From: Anaeramoeba flamelloides
Lineage: Eukaryota; Metamonada; Anaeramoebidae
Length of the DNA stretch: 64,000 nucleotides
Reading direction: 5' to 3'
Assembly (NCBI GenBank): GCA_027625915.1
Contig: JANTQA010000051.1
Coordinates: 6,944,501-7,008,500, forward strand
A program made the translations under genes and the position numbers. How positions within the stretch are numbered: position 1 is the stretch's first letter; every line of letters begins with the position of its first letter. The notes below the pieces were generated by a model, which worked only from the letters and a program-made list of their open reading frames with translations, was not told the DNA's origin and searched no databases. Below, piece by piece: positions 12,601-24,000 of this stretch.

Positions 12601-15600
12601 TTTTCAATTTTTATATACTGGTAGATTATTTCCAAATTGTTTTCTTCTTATCTTGTTTTTTTTTTCATTTTCCAACTGTTCAATATCCATAAATAAAAAA
12701 AAAATGAAAAAATGAAAAAAATGAAAGATTAAAATGAAAATCACCAATAAGTAATTATCTAATGAACAATCAAATTCAATGGTATTGATGATTTGAGAGG
12801 TGTGCCCTTTTGTTTGCAAAAGAATTTAGTTCCTCTCTAATTCAATTTTCTTGTGTGCTAATATAAATACAAAATAAATAATTAAAAAAAAACTAAAAAC
12901 AAAAAATTAAAAACTATAACTACGTTCTTTATCAAATAACAAAATAAAATTAAAATTAAATGGTGTAATAAATTCAATTGATAATAGGAATTAGATATTG
13001 ATCTATGTGCAGGTAGCGTCAGTTTTCGAAAATTTACTTTGAAAACAAGTGAATTGCAAAAAGTTTATATTTCTGAAATGGAAGAAAATGAAAGGCTTTC
13101 ATTTTTTTTAAATTTATACCATTTATTACTTTTACATATGACCCTTCTCCATGGACCACCTAGAAATAAGCAGGTATATTACACTACACTGAAATATATT
13201 GTTGGTGGGCTACAATTTACATTGGATGACATACGCTATGGAATTTTAAAAAGTTAGTATTTTTTATTTTTATTTTTTGTATTTCCTTACTTTATACTTT
13301 TACTTTTTCTTTTAATCAAATTTTTTTGAGTAGTATTTTTAGAAATTGATCCTTAATTGCCTAAATTGAGTAAATTAATAATCTTATTAAAAAGAGTTAA
13401 TATTTTAAAAAATCAAATTAAATAATTTGAAAATCACCATTTTTGTTTATTTTTTATTTATTCAAATAGAATTTAAAAAATATGATTAAAAAAACACTTT
13501 TTTTAAAAAAAATTATTGTTTCACACATATTATTTGTTTTTTTACCATTTTTAATTTGGTTATTAATCAAATAGTTCATAAAAGATTAATTTTTTTAAAA
13601 AGGTATAGATTCAAAGTTATTTACATAAATTTATTAATTTTTTTTTAATCAATAATTTTATTAATAATAATCCTCAATCATTAAAACTAACATTTTTTTT
13701 ATTTTTTTTTTTCTATAAAAGAGCGAGGACTAAAAGTTCATCTTTTGTTGTTAGTTTTTCCAGAATTAAAAAGAATTGAATAAAATCTTTGATTTTACTT
13801 TATTTTTTTGAAATTCTTGAAAACTCTGGTTAGCTTTTCTTGAGTTTTCTGTTTATTTGAAAAATCAATAGATTTTCGTAAGTTTTTTTTTTACTTTTCG
13901 AAATAAACCGAAAATTTAATAAAATTTTCTGTTTATTTCAAAAAGTAAAAAATACCTAGAACACTTCACAAATAAAATAGAAAACCTCAAAAAAACCTAG
14001 AACACTTCACGAATAAAACAGAAAAACTCGAGAAAACTGCCATTAGTTTTTTTTTAACTTTAGTTATGAAATAAAAAGAAATTGATTTTCGAAACAAAAA
14101 CAAAAATTAAAAAAAAATGGTCGTTAGCTTTTCCAGAGTTCAAAAGAATTGAGTAAAAAATCAAAGATTTTCCTCTATTCTTTTAAATTTTGGAAAAGCT
14201 AGGCACTCTAAGGTACTTGACGGTGCAGCCCTAATTTACGAAATTTTTGTTTAGAAATTTCAATAAAAAGAGTAATAATTGTTTATATCATTAACTAATG
14301 AAACGATAAATAGTGATTCTTTATTTTAAATAATATCAAAGATATTATTCAAATATTCTTTTGATTATTTTCGTTATTTGAATTTCTTCTTTAATGGTCT
14401 AGTACTTACTGTGAAAAATAACTTTTTGAAATGATTAAAAAAAATTTGTAATTTTTCATGAGTGCCTAATACCAATTGAAAACAAATAAACATGTGATGT
14501 ACGATCGATCTACAAAAATCAAAAATCAAAAAAGAGTACATTTTTAGAAAAAAATGCCAAAGAGCGAGACTCAAATTCCAATTTGAATGGTTAGAATATA
14601 TAATTTTGAAAACAACTGTGTTAGTTTTGAAACGTATCTCTTTGACTCTTTTTGAGAACTCGAAGATTTTTTTTTTCATTTTTTAAATGAGTCAATTTTA
14701 TGATAAAAAAAAATAAAAAAAAAAATATCTTACTGAGAAATTTTCATTTTTTTTTTTTAGATAAATTTTTCATAAATATTAAAATTAAGAGAAAAATGAA
14801 ATTCATTTCTTTAGGTCAAAATTAAAATTTTAATATGAATAATTTTCTAAAACTTTTATTTAAACAATAGAAAATACTTGAAAAAACAAAAAAAAAAACA
14901 AAATAATTTTAAAATAATTTCATTCATTACATCGGAATTAAACAAATAAAAACTTTTTTAATAGATAAATTAATCAACATAAAATTTAAAAAAAAAATAA
15001 AAAAAATAACTTTTAAATAATATTCAAAGATTTAAAATTATCTTCGAAACCAAGAATTTTTTTTTTGAATTTTGTTATTAATAAAAATTTGAAAAATATA
15101 CTTGTAAAATTTGAATTTGCCAATCAGAAATTAATCCAGATATTGGAAAAAAATTTCTGATCTATAGTCTCTTCTTCACTAATATTTTTTTATTTTATAT
15201 CTAGATTTTAAAAAGTCAAAAATTCAAAATATAAAAAAATTAAAAAAAAAAAATCAATTATTAATCTGATTCGAACTAATGGCCAAATAATTCAAATTTT
15301 AAATAATTATCTGTTGAAAAAGCTGACAAATTTTATAATGAAAAAAAATATCACTTTTGGTTGATTTTAATCTATATATATTTATTTAACGATTATTTAT
15401 AATAATTAGCTATTTCCAAGAATGTGGGGCAAATTTATTTTAAAATATATTTATGTAACCCATTCTTCAAAAAAGGATTTAAATATATAAAATCATTAAC
15501 CACCATTTATAGATTCTTTATAATAATTCAATTTATTTCTTAATATTGTATTGCAGAAATAAAATATATTAAAATTTATGATCTCGATTTTATCGGATAT

Positions 15601-17079
15601 TTTTTTATGGTTAAAATTGGTGTTTATTATTTTCTTTTTGATCGAAAAAAATATTTTCATAACTTGTATAATCTCAACAATTTTTACAAAATAGAATTAA
15701 AAACCTATAACTGCGTTTTCGTGTTTAAAAAATCATTTGTTCCCTTTCCATATTTCCGGTTTTTTATTGAAATTGGTCGTATATTGCTTTAACCAAAAAA
15801 AGTGCTTTTTTTTTTTTCATTTTTTGGGAAATATTTCAACTAACATGCTTTGAATTAAATACATAAGTGGTTTATTCAATTGGTATTAATATTTAACTTA
15901 ATTTGGTATAGTTGATTAATGATTACCGTCACTAAAAAAGATTATTTTTTATGAAATGTAAAAAAAAATGCCCCACTTTTTTGGAAATACCTTATATATA
16001 TATATATAGATATTCCTATTGAATGTTAATCAAAAGATAAAATAAATTTTCTAAGTGATATTAAAATATCTTTTATAATGAATAAATTATTTATACAAGT
16101 ATTTTAGGCAATTTTGGGGTGTAAAGCGCCCTAAAAAAATTCCACTAAAGAATTATGTGCTTTTAATCATTAAAATGTGCAAGTTTTTGATGGGTAAACA
16201 AACTTTTCAAAAAAAAATAAAAAATTTTTTTTGTCAAATTTCAATGAAAAATAATAAAATCACAAAAAATAAGAAATATTTTTCAAGCTATTTTTTTATT
16301 GTAGTTACTTAACAATTTTTAATTATAAAATTTTCTTTCTCAGGTAATTGCCTATCAATTCTATATCTTAGAATCTTTTCGTAACAGTTCAAATTAAAAA
16401 TTTTATTTCAAAGGCAATTAGTGTATTTGGGGTTATAAGGGGTAGATATATATATATATATATATATATACCGATAGATAGATAGGTAGATTAATAATGC
16501 GAAATTCTGAAAAATAATTCAAAATTTTCTTTTTTATTTCCTTTTAATAACTTTATTATTATTTTTATATTGAAAAACAAAACGATAAAACAAATTTTAA
16601 AATAACTAATAGATAACTCAAAAAAATCCAAAAACTATTTTTCAAATAATGATCCAAGAATTGAATTTGTAACTAAATTTAATCCAAGAATCCAATTTGT
16701 AATTTCAGATCTTAGTTCATCTTCTCCGCCAATTCAAGTATTTAACCCAACAACAATAAATAAACAATTAAAGCAAGGTGCTCTCGATCTATGTGCAGAA
16801 GCTGAATTCCACCCAATTTCTGGAAGATCATCAAAAAAACGTTTTCAACTTTTCTTACCAAAACACTTAACTCCCTATATCAAAGACTTTGGGGAAAATG
16901 ATCATAGGATTATTGAATTTCTATTGCAATATTTCCCAAAGGAGACTAAATCTGCAGTTTTGTTTTCTCTGAAAAAAAATCATAAAATAGATATCGTTTT
17001 TCATTCAGTTTCACAACTTAAAAATATGGTGAAAATTTTAAAAAATCAAACACAAATTGAACATTCAAAATTTTTTTAA
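5959..17079 (+). CDS. RGS domain - DUF547 fusion protein (5 exons, 463 aa)
   Basis: Exons are 5959-6123, 6343-6552, 6905-7189, 12988-13252 and 16613-17079; all junctions are GT..AG and phases join cleanly. Residues about 20-150 form an RGS domain: SSPKSLPYFRDFLASVYCVE, then NSPFEIDIDTKLRESIRKSI and a LFEKFKDSEFC end. RGS domains speed GTP hydrolysis on G-alpha subunits. Residues about 205-463 form DUF547: SELQKV, FFLNLYHLLLLHM, HGPPRN, YIVGGLQFTLDDIRYGIL, then DPRI, SSSPPIQVFNP and LPKHLTPYIKDFG. DUF547 has no settled biochemical function. The exon 3/4 join spans a 5798 bp intron and the exon 4/5 join 3360 bp, both packed with repeats; each is supported by phase and by domain continuity. A DPRI-E-FV / NPRIQFV near-duplication sits at the start of exon 5. 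The start ATG is the first in frame. AATAAA follows the stop. Confidence 0.8.
6124..6342 (+). other. RGS gene intron 1 with long poly(A)
   Basis: Contains an uninterrupted run of 33 A at 6201-6233 and then another A-rich stretch. The next intron carries a matching poly(T) run. Confidence 0.8.
6553..6904 (+). other. RGS gene intron 2 with long poly(T)
   Basis: Contains 36 T at 6564-6599, starting 11 bases after the donor. Near the acceptor are imperfect TCCAAT/TCCAAC hexamer repeats (6859-6902). Confidence 0.8.
7937..8045. repeat. Foldback repeat (family J), copy 1
   Basis: GTTAGGTTTTTTTTACTTTTT is mirrored by AAAAAGTTAAAAAAACCTAG, followed by the GGCACTCTA.GG.ACTTGACGG block that also follows the copy at 13735-14225. 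Confidence 0.6.
8140..9020 (+). repeat. Duplicated block in RGS intron 3, copy 1
   Basis: Collinear with 10100-10985. Shared landmarks in order are CAGCAGTTATTGATTTTT, a CGAATATATTT hairpin, CGAAAATAGTTAGAAATGTT, GTTCCAAACTCTCAT, CTTCGTCTGG or its variant, and ACATTTGGTAAACAATATC. Identity looks moderate, with many small gaps. Confidence 0.7.
9018..9157. repeat. Palindromic element (AACAATA family), about 140 bp
   Basis: The left arm AGTTATTTGGTTTTTTGGGATCAAAATAT is matched by a right arm ATATTTTGATCC..AAAAAACCAAAT. Related hairpins open both duplicated blocks at about 8147-8277 and 10106-10225. Confidence 0.65.
9164..9560 (-). pseudogene. Coding-like relic, Lys/Glu-rich, minus strand
   Basis: On the minus strand, 9560-9475 reads as ordinary protein (MYKWNEKTFYEFDHFKEGNE, then DWMKK and a stop). 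The overlapping next frame gives DEEVVSDETLVQYFDPQEK and a stop. Beyond it, 9451-9164 is a 95-codon Lys/Glu/Arg-rich frame that is mostly an AAAGA-type simple repeat. The two non-repetitive parts look like the end of one protein split across frames. No family recognised. It lies antisense in intron 3 of the RGS gene, so a decayed gene fragment is the most likely reading. Confidence 0.25.
10100..10985 (+). repeat. Duplicated block in RGS intron 3, copy 2
   Basis: Second copy of the 8140-9020 block. Sequence just before it (10030-10100, CCAAAAAATATTGCAACATTTT) resembles sequence just after it (10990-11060, CACAAAGATATAGCAACATTTT), which hints at a longer tandem arrangement. Confidence 0.7.
11749..11863. 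repeat. 115 bp palindromic element
   Basis: The left arm AAAAAATGATGTGCCTTTTG continues TAC; the right arm GTACAAAAGGCACATCATTTTT is its complement. Arms of about 23 bp, loop of about 70 bp. Only copy noticed. Confidence 0.7.
13735..14225. repeat. Foldback repeat (family J), copy 2, compound
   Basis: Contains several inverted pairs: ATTTTCTGTTTATTT with its complement, twice CCTAGAACACTTCAC, and a distal palindrome (14117-14215) in which TAGCTTTTCCAGAGTTCAAA is mirrored by a near-complementary arm ending GGAAAAGCTA. It ends in the GGCACTCTAAGG block seen in copy 1. Confidence 0.65.
14455..14700. repeat. Hairpin-bearing repeat (family E), copy 2
   Basis: Collinear with 2796-3045 but with eroded arms: ATGCCAAAGAGCGAGACTC against a right arm CTCTTTGACTCTTTTTGAG. 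Confidence 0.65.
14700..16450 (+). repeat. Long dispersed repeat (family G), copy 1, interrupted
   Basis: 14720-15340 matches 36300-36900 and 15995-16450 matches 36965-37455. Shared landmarks include ATAGATTAGT/ATTAATCAAC, ATCTTCGAAACC, GATCTATAGT, and near the end ATTTGGGGTT. The 15408-15992 segment is absent from the other copy and is an insertion. Confidence 0.7.
15408..15992. repeat. Inverted-repeat element (family H) with short open frame
   Basis: Ends read TATTTCCAAGAATGTGGGGCA and TGCCCCACTTTTTTGGAAATA, inverted to each other. It interrupts the family G repeat. Inside, 15607-15792 stays open for 61 codons (FDRKKYFHNLYNLNNFYKIE), less AT-rich than the surroundings. This may be a remnant of the element's coding region; no transposase motif is visible. 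Confidence 0.65.
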
Positions 17080-17517
17080 ATAAAATATTTTAACCTCATT
17101 TGTTTTTTTATTTTTCTTAATTTTCTTTACTAAACAAACGTCAACAAGATGTCTCTAGTTTTATATTTTTCGGATTTATTGTTAAGGGTTAGATGTTCAA
17201 AAAACACTTCATCCGTTAAAGACTGAATTTTGAAGTGGCTAAATCCTTAACTTCAAATTCAAAAAGTAAATATACACAGTTATATAAAGCATTTTAAACT
17301 TCATTTATTTTTTGAAATAAAGAGTCTTTAGAAAACAATATGGATATTAAAAAAAAAACAAAGAATAATTAATGAAAAATAAAAAAGTTCAAATAACGTA
17401 GAAAAATAGTTTCTAATTCGTGGAATTGAGATCAATTTGTGTGATTTGGTGAACAAAGATCATTGTGATTTGAGATCTTTTTTTCTTATTGTTTGTTAAG
17501 TTGTGTAGGTAAGAAAA

Positions 17518-17830
17518 TAGTCAAAACAATTTTTCAAAAATTTTGATTCACTCTATAATGTTATTGGAAGTGGTTTTGTGTTTATTCCAGAATTCTAAAC
17601 AATAAAATATTTTCAAATTTTTGGATCAAGAATCATTTATTTCTAATTTTGCAAATTTTTGTCTTGCATTAATATCAAAAAAGTTTTTAATTTTATAGAT
17701 CAGAATAATTTTTTCTAATTTTACAATTTTTTTTTTTAATTTTGAAATTCTTTTTCTTTTTCTTTTGTTTTTCTTTGGTTTCTTGTTTTTTTTTAATATG
17801 TTTTGTTTTGCAAAAAATCAAGTGAAAAAA
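17518..17830 (-). repeat. Family F element, partial, inverted
   Basis: The reverse complement carries the GGAATAAAC and CCAAAAATTTGAAAATATTTT landmarks and the AAATTTGCAAAATTAGAA coding-like block of the family F copies at 26947-27563 and 53125-53745. Confidence 0.55.
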
Positions 17831-18805
17831 AAAAAAAGATATTCAAAAAAACTAATTAAAATCAAGTAAAATTGAGACTCTGTAATGTCTTTTAAACTCA
17901 ATCTAATTATGAGCAAAAAATCTAATTGTTATCTTTTTTCTAAAGAAAATTCATTAATAAAAAAGTTGTAAAGTTCAGTTCAAAAATATGTGACTCAAAT
18001 TTTTTTAGGATTTTGGTTTAATTTTTATAATTATAATAATATCAGATTTTAAGATGTTCAAAATAATTTAAAAGTGTAACATTGATCAGATTTAGTAATT
18101 AGTTGTTCTTGGATATAAAAGAATATATATATATATATTTTTTTTTAAGTTTATTATTTTTGATCAGTCACAATTTTTGTAAGGGATTTATTATAATATT
18201 CTTATCTTTTTTTAAAAAAAACATACTTTTAAATCCCATCTGTCATTATTACAATTTTTGTAGGAAAATATTATGAATATTTTCACACAATGAATCTTGT
18301 AAGATCTTTCGATATCAAGTGTGTTTGTGCATGGGCATCTATTCTTAACTATTTTGAAAGGTTCAATGTGTAAAAAATATCTTATATTTCATTAAAACAA
18401 GGTAAATATAAAAACTTTTGTTTAAAGAGGTTATTCAATAAAAAACAAAAATAAAAAAATGAGATCAAACGGATTTATTGTTTTTAATGTCTAAAAATTA
18501 AAAAAGAATAAGAATTGGGAAAGGTTGAAATGCTAATCTTAGTTATTAAAAATTTACCACTCAAAAATTGTCATCATAAGTATGAAAGGGTTATTTTAAT
18601 CATCTTTTAATTCTCAAGTGAAAGAGGTATAATATTTTCAAAATAATTATGGTATGCGATATCTCAAAAATATTAACGAAGTTTTGTTTTTTTTTTGTTT
18701 TTCTTTTGAATATTTTCCTCGTTAAATTGGGTTTCAAATAGGCCAAATTTTCATTTTTATTTTGAGCCATATATTTTGCTTATTTTTTTATAAGATTTTA
18801 TTCTA

Positions 18806-19007
18806 TACAGTCAGTTTCACTTTTAAGGTACAAACTTTCAACGAAATTTAAGGCACGCAAAAATCACAAAGAAAATCACGAAATTTTGAAATTTTTTTTT
18901 TTACTAATTATTTTAAGAGAATCCAAATTTTTTGTTATTTAATTTAAGACTTTTATTGTGCCTTAATTTTCGTTGGAATTTGTTTCTTAAAATTGGAGCT
19001 TGCTGTA
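18806..19007. repeat. Tc1-like palindromic MITE (family A), decayed copy
   Basis: The left end TACAGTCAGTTTCACTTTTA is intact; the right end (AAAATTGGAGCTTGCTGTA) has drifted. Internal AAATTTAAGGCAC arms match the near-perfect copy at 41679-41879. Confidence 0.75.
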
Positions 19008-20201
19008 TTTGTTTTCTGGCTTGCAACTAATCAATGGGCAAATAATTTGATTAACTTTCTATATCTCTTCTAATATGTGAATTTAATTCAATTTCTTTTA
19101 TTTTCTCAATTTATTCAACTTTACAAGTGCTTTTTTTCCTTATTTTTGTTGGTAGATTTAAATAAACTAAAAAAAAAATCTTGAAATCAAGTTATTTAAA
19201 TTCAAAAGAAAAAAAAAATAGAAAACACAAAGTATTTTTAAAAATCTCTTATAGTGGTTTCGAGTTATACCTATAAACATTTTTCAAATTATTTCTTGTT
19301 ATTTATAATCATTCAAAAATACTAAAAATAAGTTATTTTGATGATTTAAATATTCCTTTCAAATACTTTTTATTTTCAAAATCATTACTTATCATAATAC
19401 TGATAACTGGTAGAAGACCTTATTTAAGCCCTTCTTTTGATTTTTTTACCTGGGAAGATTTTTTATGATTTACGAAAGTTTTGCCCAACACTTTCGAAAC
19501 CAAATACACAAATTTGTTTGTTAAACTTAGAATCATCATTGAGTACATTTTTATTCTGCTGATTAGTTCTAATTTAAATTTTTGAAAAGACTCATGTTCT
19601 TTTTTGAGATACACTTAAAATTCAAACATTGATGCTACTACCCTGAATACAAATTTTATTATAATAATATTATTAATAGTTTACAATTAGGCATCTACAT
19701 TTCTTTTCATTTTTTGGATTTTTTTTACATGAACGAAATAAATACTTTTAATATATCAAATTGGACATTTCGAAAAAAATATAATTTATAAATATTCTCT
19801 TAAAAACCAACTTATTTTACAAATTTTATTTTTTATTTTTGTTTCTAATTATTAATTTATTGTTTTGTTTCCAATGTAAATAATAAATATCTATTAATAT
19901 ATAGTTTACTTATTGATCATAATTTATTTATTTACAATACAATTCGGGTGTGAGATTCTTCTTCAAAAATTGTGTTGGGGGTTTATAAAAAATGTATTTA
20001 ACCTTCAAAGTAACCCAAATTTAAACACAAAATAAAACTCCCCAATATAACTTTTTTCTAAAAATTAAACTGTTTCCAAATGATATTTTTTTTTGGAAAG
20101 ACTTCACCCAGCACAAGTTAATTTATTTTTAATTGAAATCCGTAAAATTTAATTAAAACCTTTCAATATTTAAAAAATCCAAATTATAACTAAAATAACT
20201 C

Positions 20202-20662
20202 ACTGTTGAAGGTAAATGTTGGACAGCGAAAAATCGTTGGAAACTATTTTTAATTGTGAACATTACTGAAAATGATTTTTAATTTCTTTCGTTTGTGAAA
20301 TAACTAAAGAAAATAATAATAATCTACTTATTAGAATAACTATTAATATGATTCTACTTTTTCAAAACCTTATCTCGTATAATCTAAAGCAAGTTTAAAA
20401 AGTACCATTTTCAGAATTAATAGAAAACTTGACTAAAACTTGGATTTTTGTTAAAATAGCATGATCTATTTTATTTATCAACCATTCAAATGAGTATTCT
20501 ACACACACCACAGATTAATGAACTTGTAAAATATTTAAACCTGGATTTATATAAAATTCACCTAGTTATCATTAGAATTTGATTTTCAATTTGACTAATG
20601 TTCCCATTTAAAAAAGGTGTCCAACTCATTTTTCTTGTGTCCAACATTTTTCTCTCAACAGT
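20202..20662 (+). repeat. 461 bp inverted-repeat element (family B), copy 1
   Basis: Ends ACTGTTGA..AAATGTTGGACA and TGTCCAACATTTTTCTCTCAACAGT are inverted to each other. The whole body is closely similar to 29513-29972 (long identical runs such as TTCAAAACCTTATCTCGTAT). No open frame. Confidence 0.8.
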
Positions 20663-21027
20663 CAATCTCAAAAAAAACCACCAAAATCTGATTTCAAAAA
20701 TGACAAATAATTAGTGTACAATAGAATTTCTTCCACCCACCTAACACACTCCATTAACCTTAAAAATTACAAGAAAATTAGAATTTTTCAAATAAAATTG
20801 TTAAAAAAGTATTTCAAAAACCAAAAAACTTGGTTTTTATGTGAGTAGATAATAAAAAATAGACTTTGGATTAAGTCTATGAGGTAAAAACTGAATTCTA
20901 AAATACTACCGTCACACTAAATGTACTGTGATTTTTCTTTGAATAATTAAAATAGTCTAAAATAGTTTGTAGATTTATTTTTTTTTATTTTATTTTCTAT
21001 CTCAACAAATTTTTTTAAAAAACCCAA

Positions 21028-24000
21028 ATGACAAACAACGAATCCAAGTCACCTAAAATTGAGGAAAAAGTAACAGAAATTTCAAAAAAAAATGAAAAAG
21101 AACAAGAAAAGGAAAAAGAAACAATTCTTATTAATCCACTCCAAAATAAATGGACAATGTGGGTTGACGGATACTCACAATCGCGTAATTGGGGAGAAGA
21201 TCTTGTAAAGATCTCAGATTTCCAATCTGTAAACATCTTGCCAAATTTACTTTTTATTATTTTAAAAAATACCAATTTACTTTTTTTTTTTTTTTGTCTT
21301 TTGTTTTTTGTTTCTAAAATTTTTTTATTTTTGTTTGGATGCAAACAAAAATAATTTTAAAATTACTTTATCAAATTTAAACCAATTTCTAAATTACCCT
21401 ACAAAAAACCCAACACCTGCTTCTGATTAATTAATTGGCTTACTCAAGGTTGGTGAATTTTGGGGGATGTATGAAAATTTAGCAAAGATCTCCAAAACAA
21501 AAAATGGAACAAATTTCCATCTATTTAAAACTGGAATCAAGCCTGCATGGGAAGACTCTGAAAATATTAATGGTGGAAAATGGTTTTTAAGGATCAACAG
21601 ATCTGTTTTAAAATTGGACGAAATGTGGCTCACGACTGTAAATATCTTCTTTTTGCTTTACAAACAAAAGGATTTTTTGTTTTTTTTTTTTGTTATCTTG
21701 GGACATTTTATTTTTCAGAATTCTAAAACAGAAACTAATTGTTTTTGAAAGTAGAATGAACCGTGTTGAAAATAGAATTCCTTTTTTAAGCTTTAACAAA
21801 AGATTTTTTACAAAAAAAAATTATTGCAAATAATTTTGAACAATTCTAAAATTTTCGAGTTTTGCAAAAAAAAAAAATATTATGAACATTGCAAACACAA
21901 ATTAGCTCCCCTTAAAAGTAAAGTATAAAATTTTACGATACTACTATCAAACAAACACAAATTTGAAAATTATTTTACCGTTCCTGAAAAAAATTTTCAA
22001 AAGAAAAAAAAAGAATTTGGTCACTTCGAAATTCAATCTTCAACAAATAAAGAATTTTATAACACAAAACCCGTAACAATAAAACCAACCAAATGGAAAA
22101 AATTTAAAAGTCGATTGTCCACTTCCAGAGAAGATGACGATTTTCAACCAATAAGACTCTCCACAAGAAAAGCGATTTATTCACGTTTTAACATGATCTG
22201 TTGAATTTAAAACAAATTATAAATTTGTCGAAAAGAACAACAAATAAATCACTCAAAGAAAAAAATAAACTCCAAAAATTAAAGTTTGCCAAAACTACAT
22301 CATTGAATTTCGCTTATACATCTTTTCTAAATTATTTTTTCAAAATTATGATAAATTTTATGTAATTAAGAAAAGATAGCGATTAAACTCACAAAGATTT
22401 GAATACCCCCCTTTTTCAAAATTAGCGACTTTTGAAAAAAAACACCTATTTTTAGGGTATTTTTTTTTTTTTTTTTTTTATTGAAATAAGCTAAAATGAA
22501 TGAACTTTAGATTGAACATTAAGTTTGAAAAAAGAATAAATGTTTAAACAATTTACAGAAATAAAAACAGGGAATATATATATTAAAACACAGCCATGGG
22601 TTAAAATAAAATGATTAAAAATATTTAAAAAAGAGAAAAAAAAATTAGTTTTTCAATTTAATTTAGCAATATCTTTTGATTGAAATATTTGATTTTATTT
22701 TAAAATTGAAAAAATAAGATTCTTTTTAGACTATTAAAAAAATAGATTCAAATAATGTCTTCACTAAGTCAAATAAAAAAATCAAAAATTTAACAATGGC
22801 TCATTTCAAAATTGATTAACAGAGTAATTGTTTAATTCGAATATCAATAATTTATAAAAGAAGTTTCTCTAAAACTAAAAATATAAAAATTTTATTTTAT
22901 AAAAAAATTTTTTCAGACATACTTCATACGATCTTAGGTTAGGTGAAATTTTTTTTTAATTTTGAAAATTGAATTTTTTCAAGTAAAATTTTTCATAACT
23001 TGATTGAATTTTGAAATAAATTTGTAGAATTTTTCATTATCAGATTGGAAATTAATGTTAAAAAAATAAAGATTATTTTCAAGAAAGAAAAATGGGTCAA
23101 AGTGGAAATCATTCTTTTATTCCCCGTTTACAAGTTTTAAGAAGTGTAATTATTGAAAGGGGTTTTATTTTTTGATTACCATTTGTAAATTAGAGCGATT
23201 GGGATATTTATTATCAAGTATTGATCGTATGGTAACTGGATTACAATGAAACTGATTTGAAATATCAATATTTATTTATTATTTTAAAAGTTGAATTTTA
23301 TTAAAATAAAATTAAAAAAAACAAAGTTTGTTTTATTAAACCACAAAATTGAAAAAAATAATTAATCCTTTAATTTGGCTATTCTTCAGTATTTCAGGAT
23401 TGAATTGATAAAAATTCATGGAATTTTTGAGAAATAGTTGATGTGACAAAAAATATTTGAAAAGATCCAATTAAAAATGAAAAAAATATTACTGAAAATT
23501 TTCATTTTTTTTTCAATTCCCATTAATATCTAATAAAGTGGTAAACCTTTATCAAAAATTGTTATGTATAATAATGTTTATTATATAAGAGTATTTCAAA
23601 AATACAAAATTTTGAGATTTTTTTTTTATAAAAATTTTCCGAGTTATGATTTGAAAATTAAAAATTTTTCGTTTTAAAAATTGAAATTTTATTTTTTTAT
23701 TTCAAGACTTAAAGTCAGATTTCAGACAAATTTAAAACAAAAAGATTAAAATAAAATTGCGTGTATAGGACCAAGAAATTTTGCCAAAAGTTGGTGCAAA
23801 AATGATAAAAAATCATTTAACATTGAAACAAAAAATGTATTATTTTATACATAGCCTTTTGTGAATGGAGAAAATTGCAATTTGTTTCATTTTTTTTTTT
23901 TGAATTGTAAAGTCTTTATGAATGTTGAAGATGTATCTCTTGAGTTTGATTTCTTAGACTCTTTGGTTGAAATTTTCAACAACAATAATGATAAATTAAG

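Larger units (their letters stand above)
7190..12987 (+). other. RGS gene intron 3, 5.8 kb, repeat-filled
   Basis: No plus-strand exon was recognised inside it; exons 3 and 4 join in phase without one. It contains a foldback repeat (7937-8045), a duplicated block of about 900 bp (8140-9020 and 10100-10985), hairpin elements and a Lys/Glu-rich minus-strand frame (9164-9451). The remaining stretches, such as 11900-12980, are AT-rich with nothing I can name. Confidence 0.7.
13253..16612 (+). other. RGS gene intron 4, 3.4 kb, repeat-filled
   Basis: Contains a family J foldback (13735-14225), a family E hairpin (14455-14700) and a long family G repeat (14700-16450) that is itself interrupted by an inverted-repeat element (15408-15992). 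There is a TA microsatellite at 16446-16473. Confidence 0.7.
17080..21027. other. Gene-free stretch between RGS-DUF547 and eIF4E
   Basis: Holds a partial inverted copy of family F (17518-17830), a family A element (18806-19007) and a family B element (20202-20662). A minus-strand frame at 19420-19614 is weakly coding-like (SFQKFKLELISRIKMYSMMI then a CAG|GTAAAA donor-like end), but nothing adjoining supports a gene. Confidence 0.6.
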
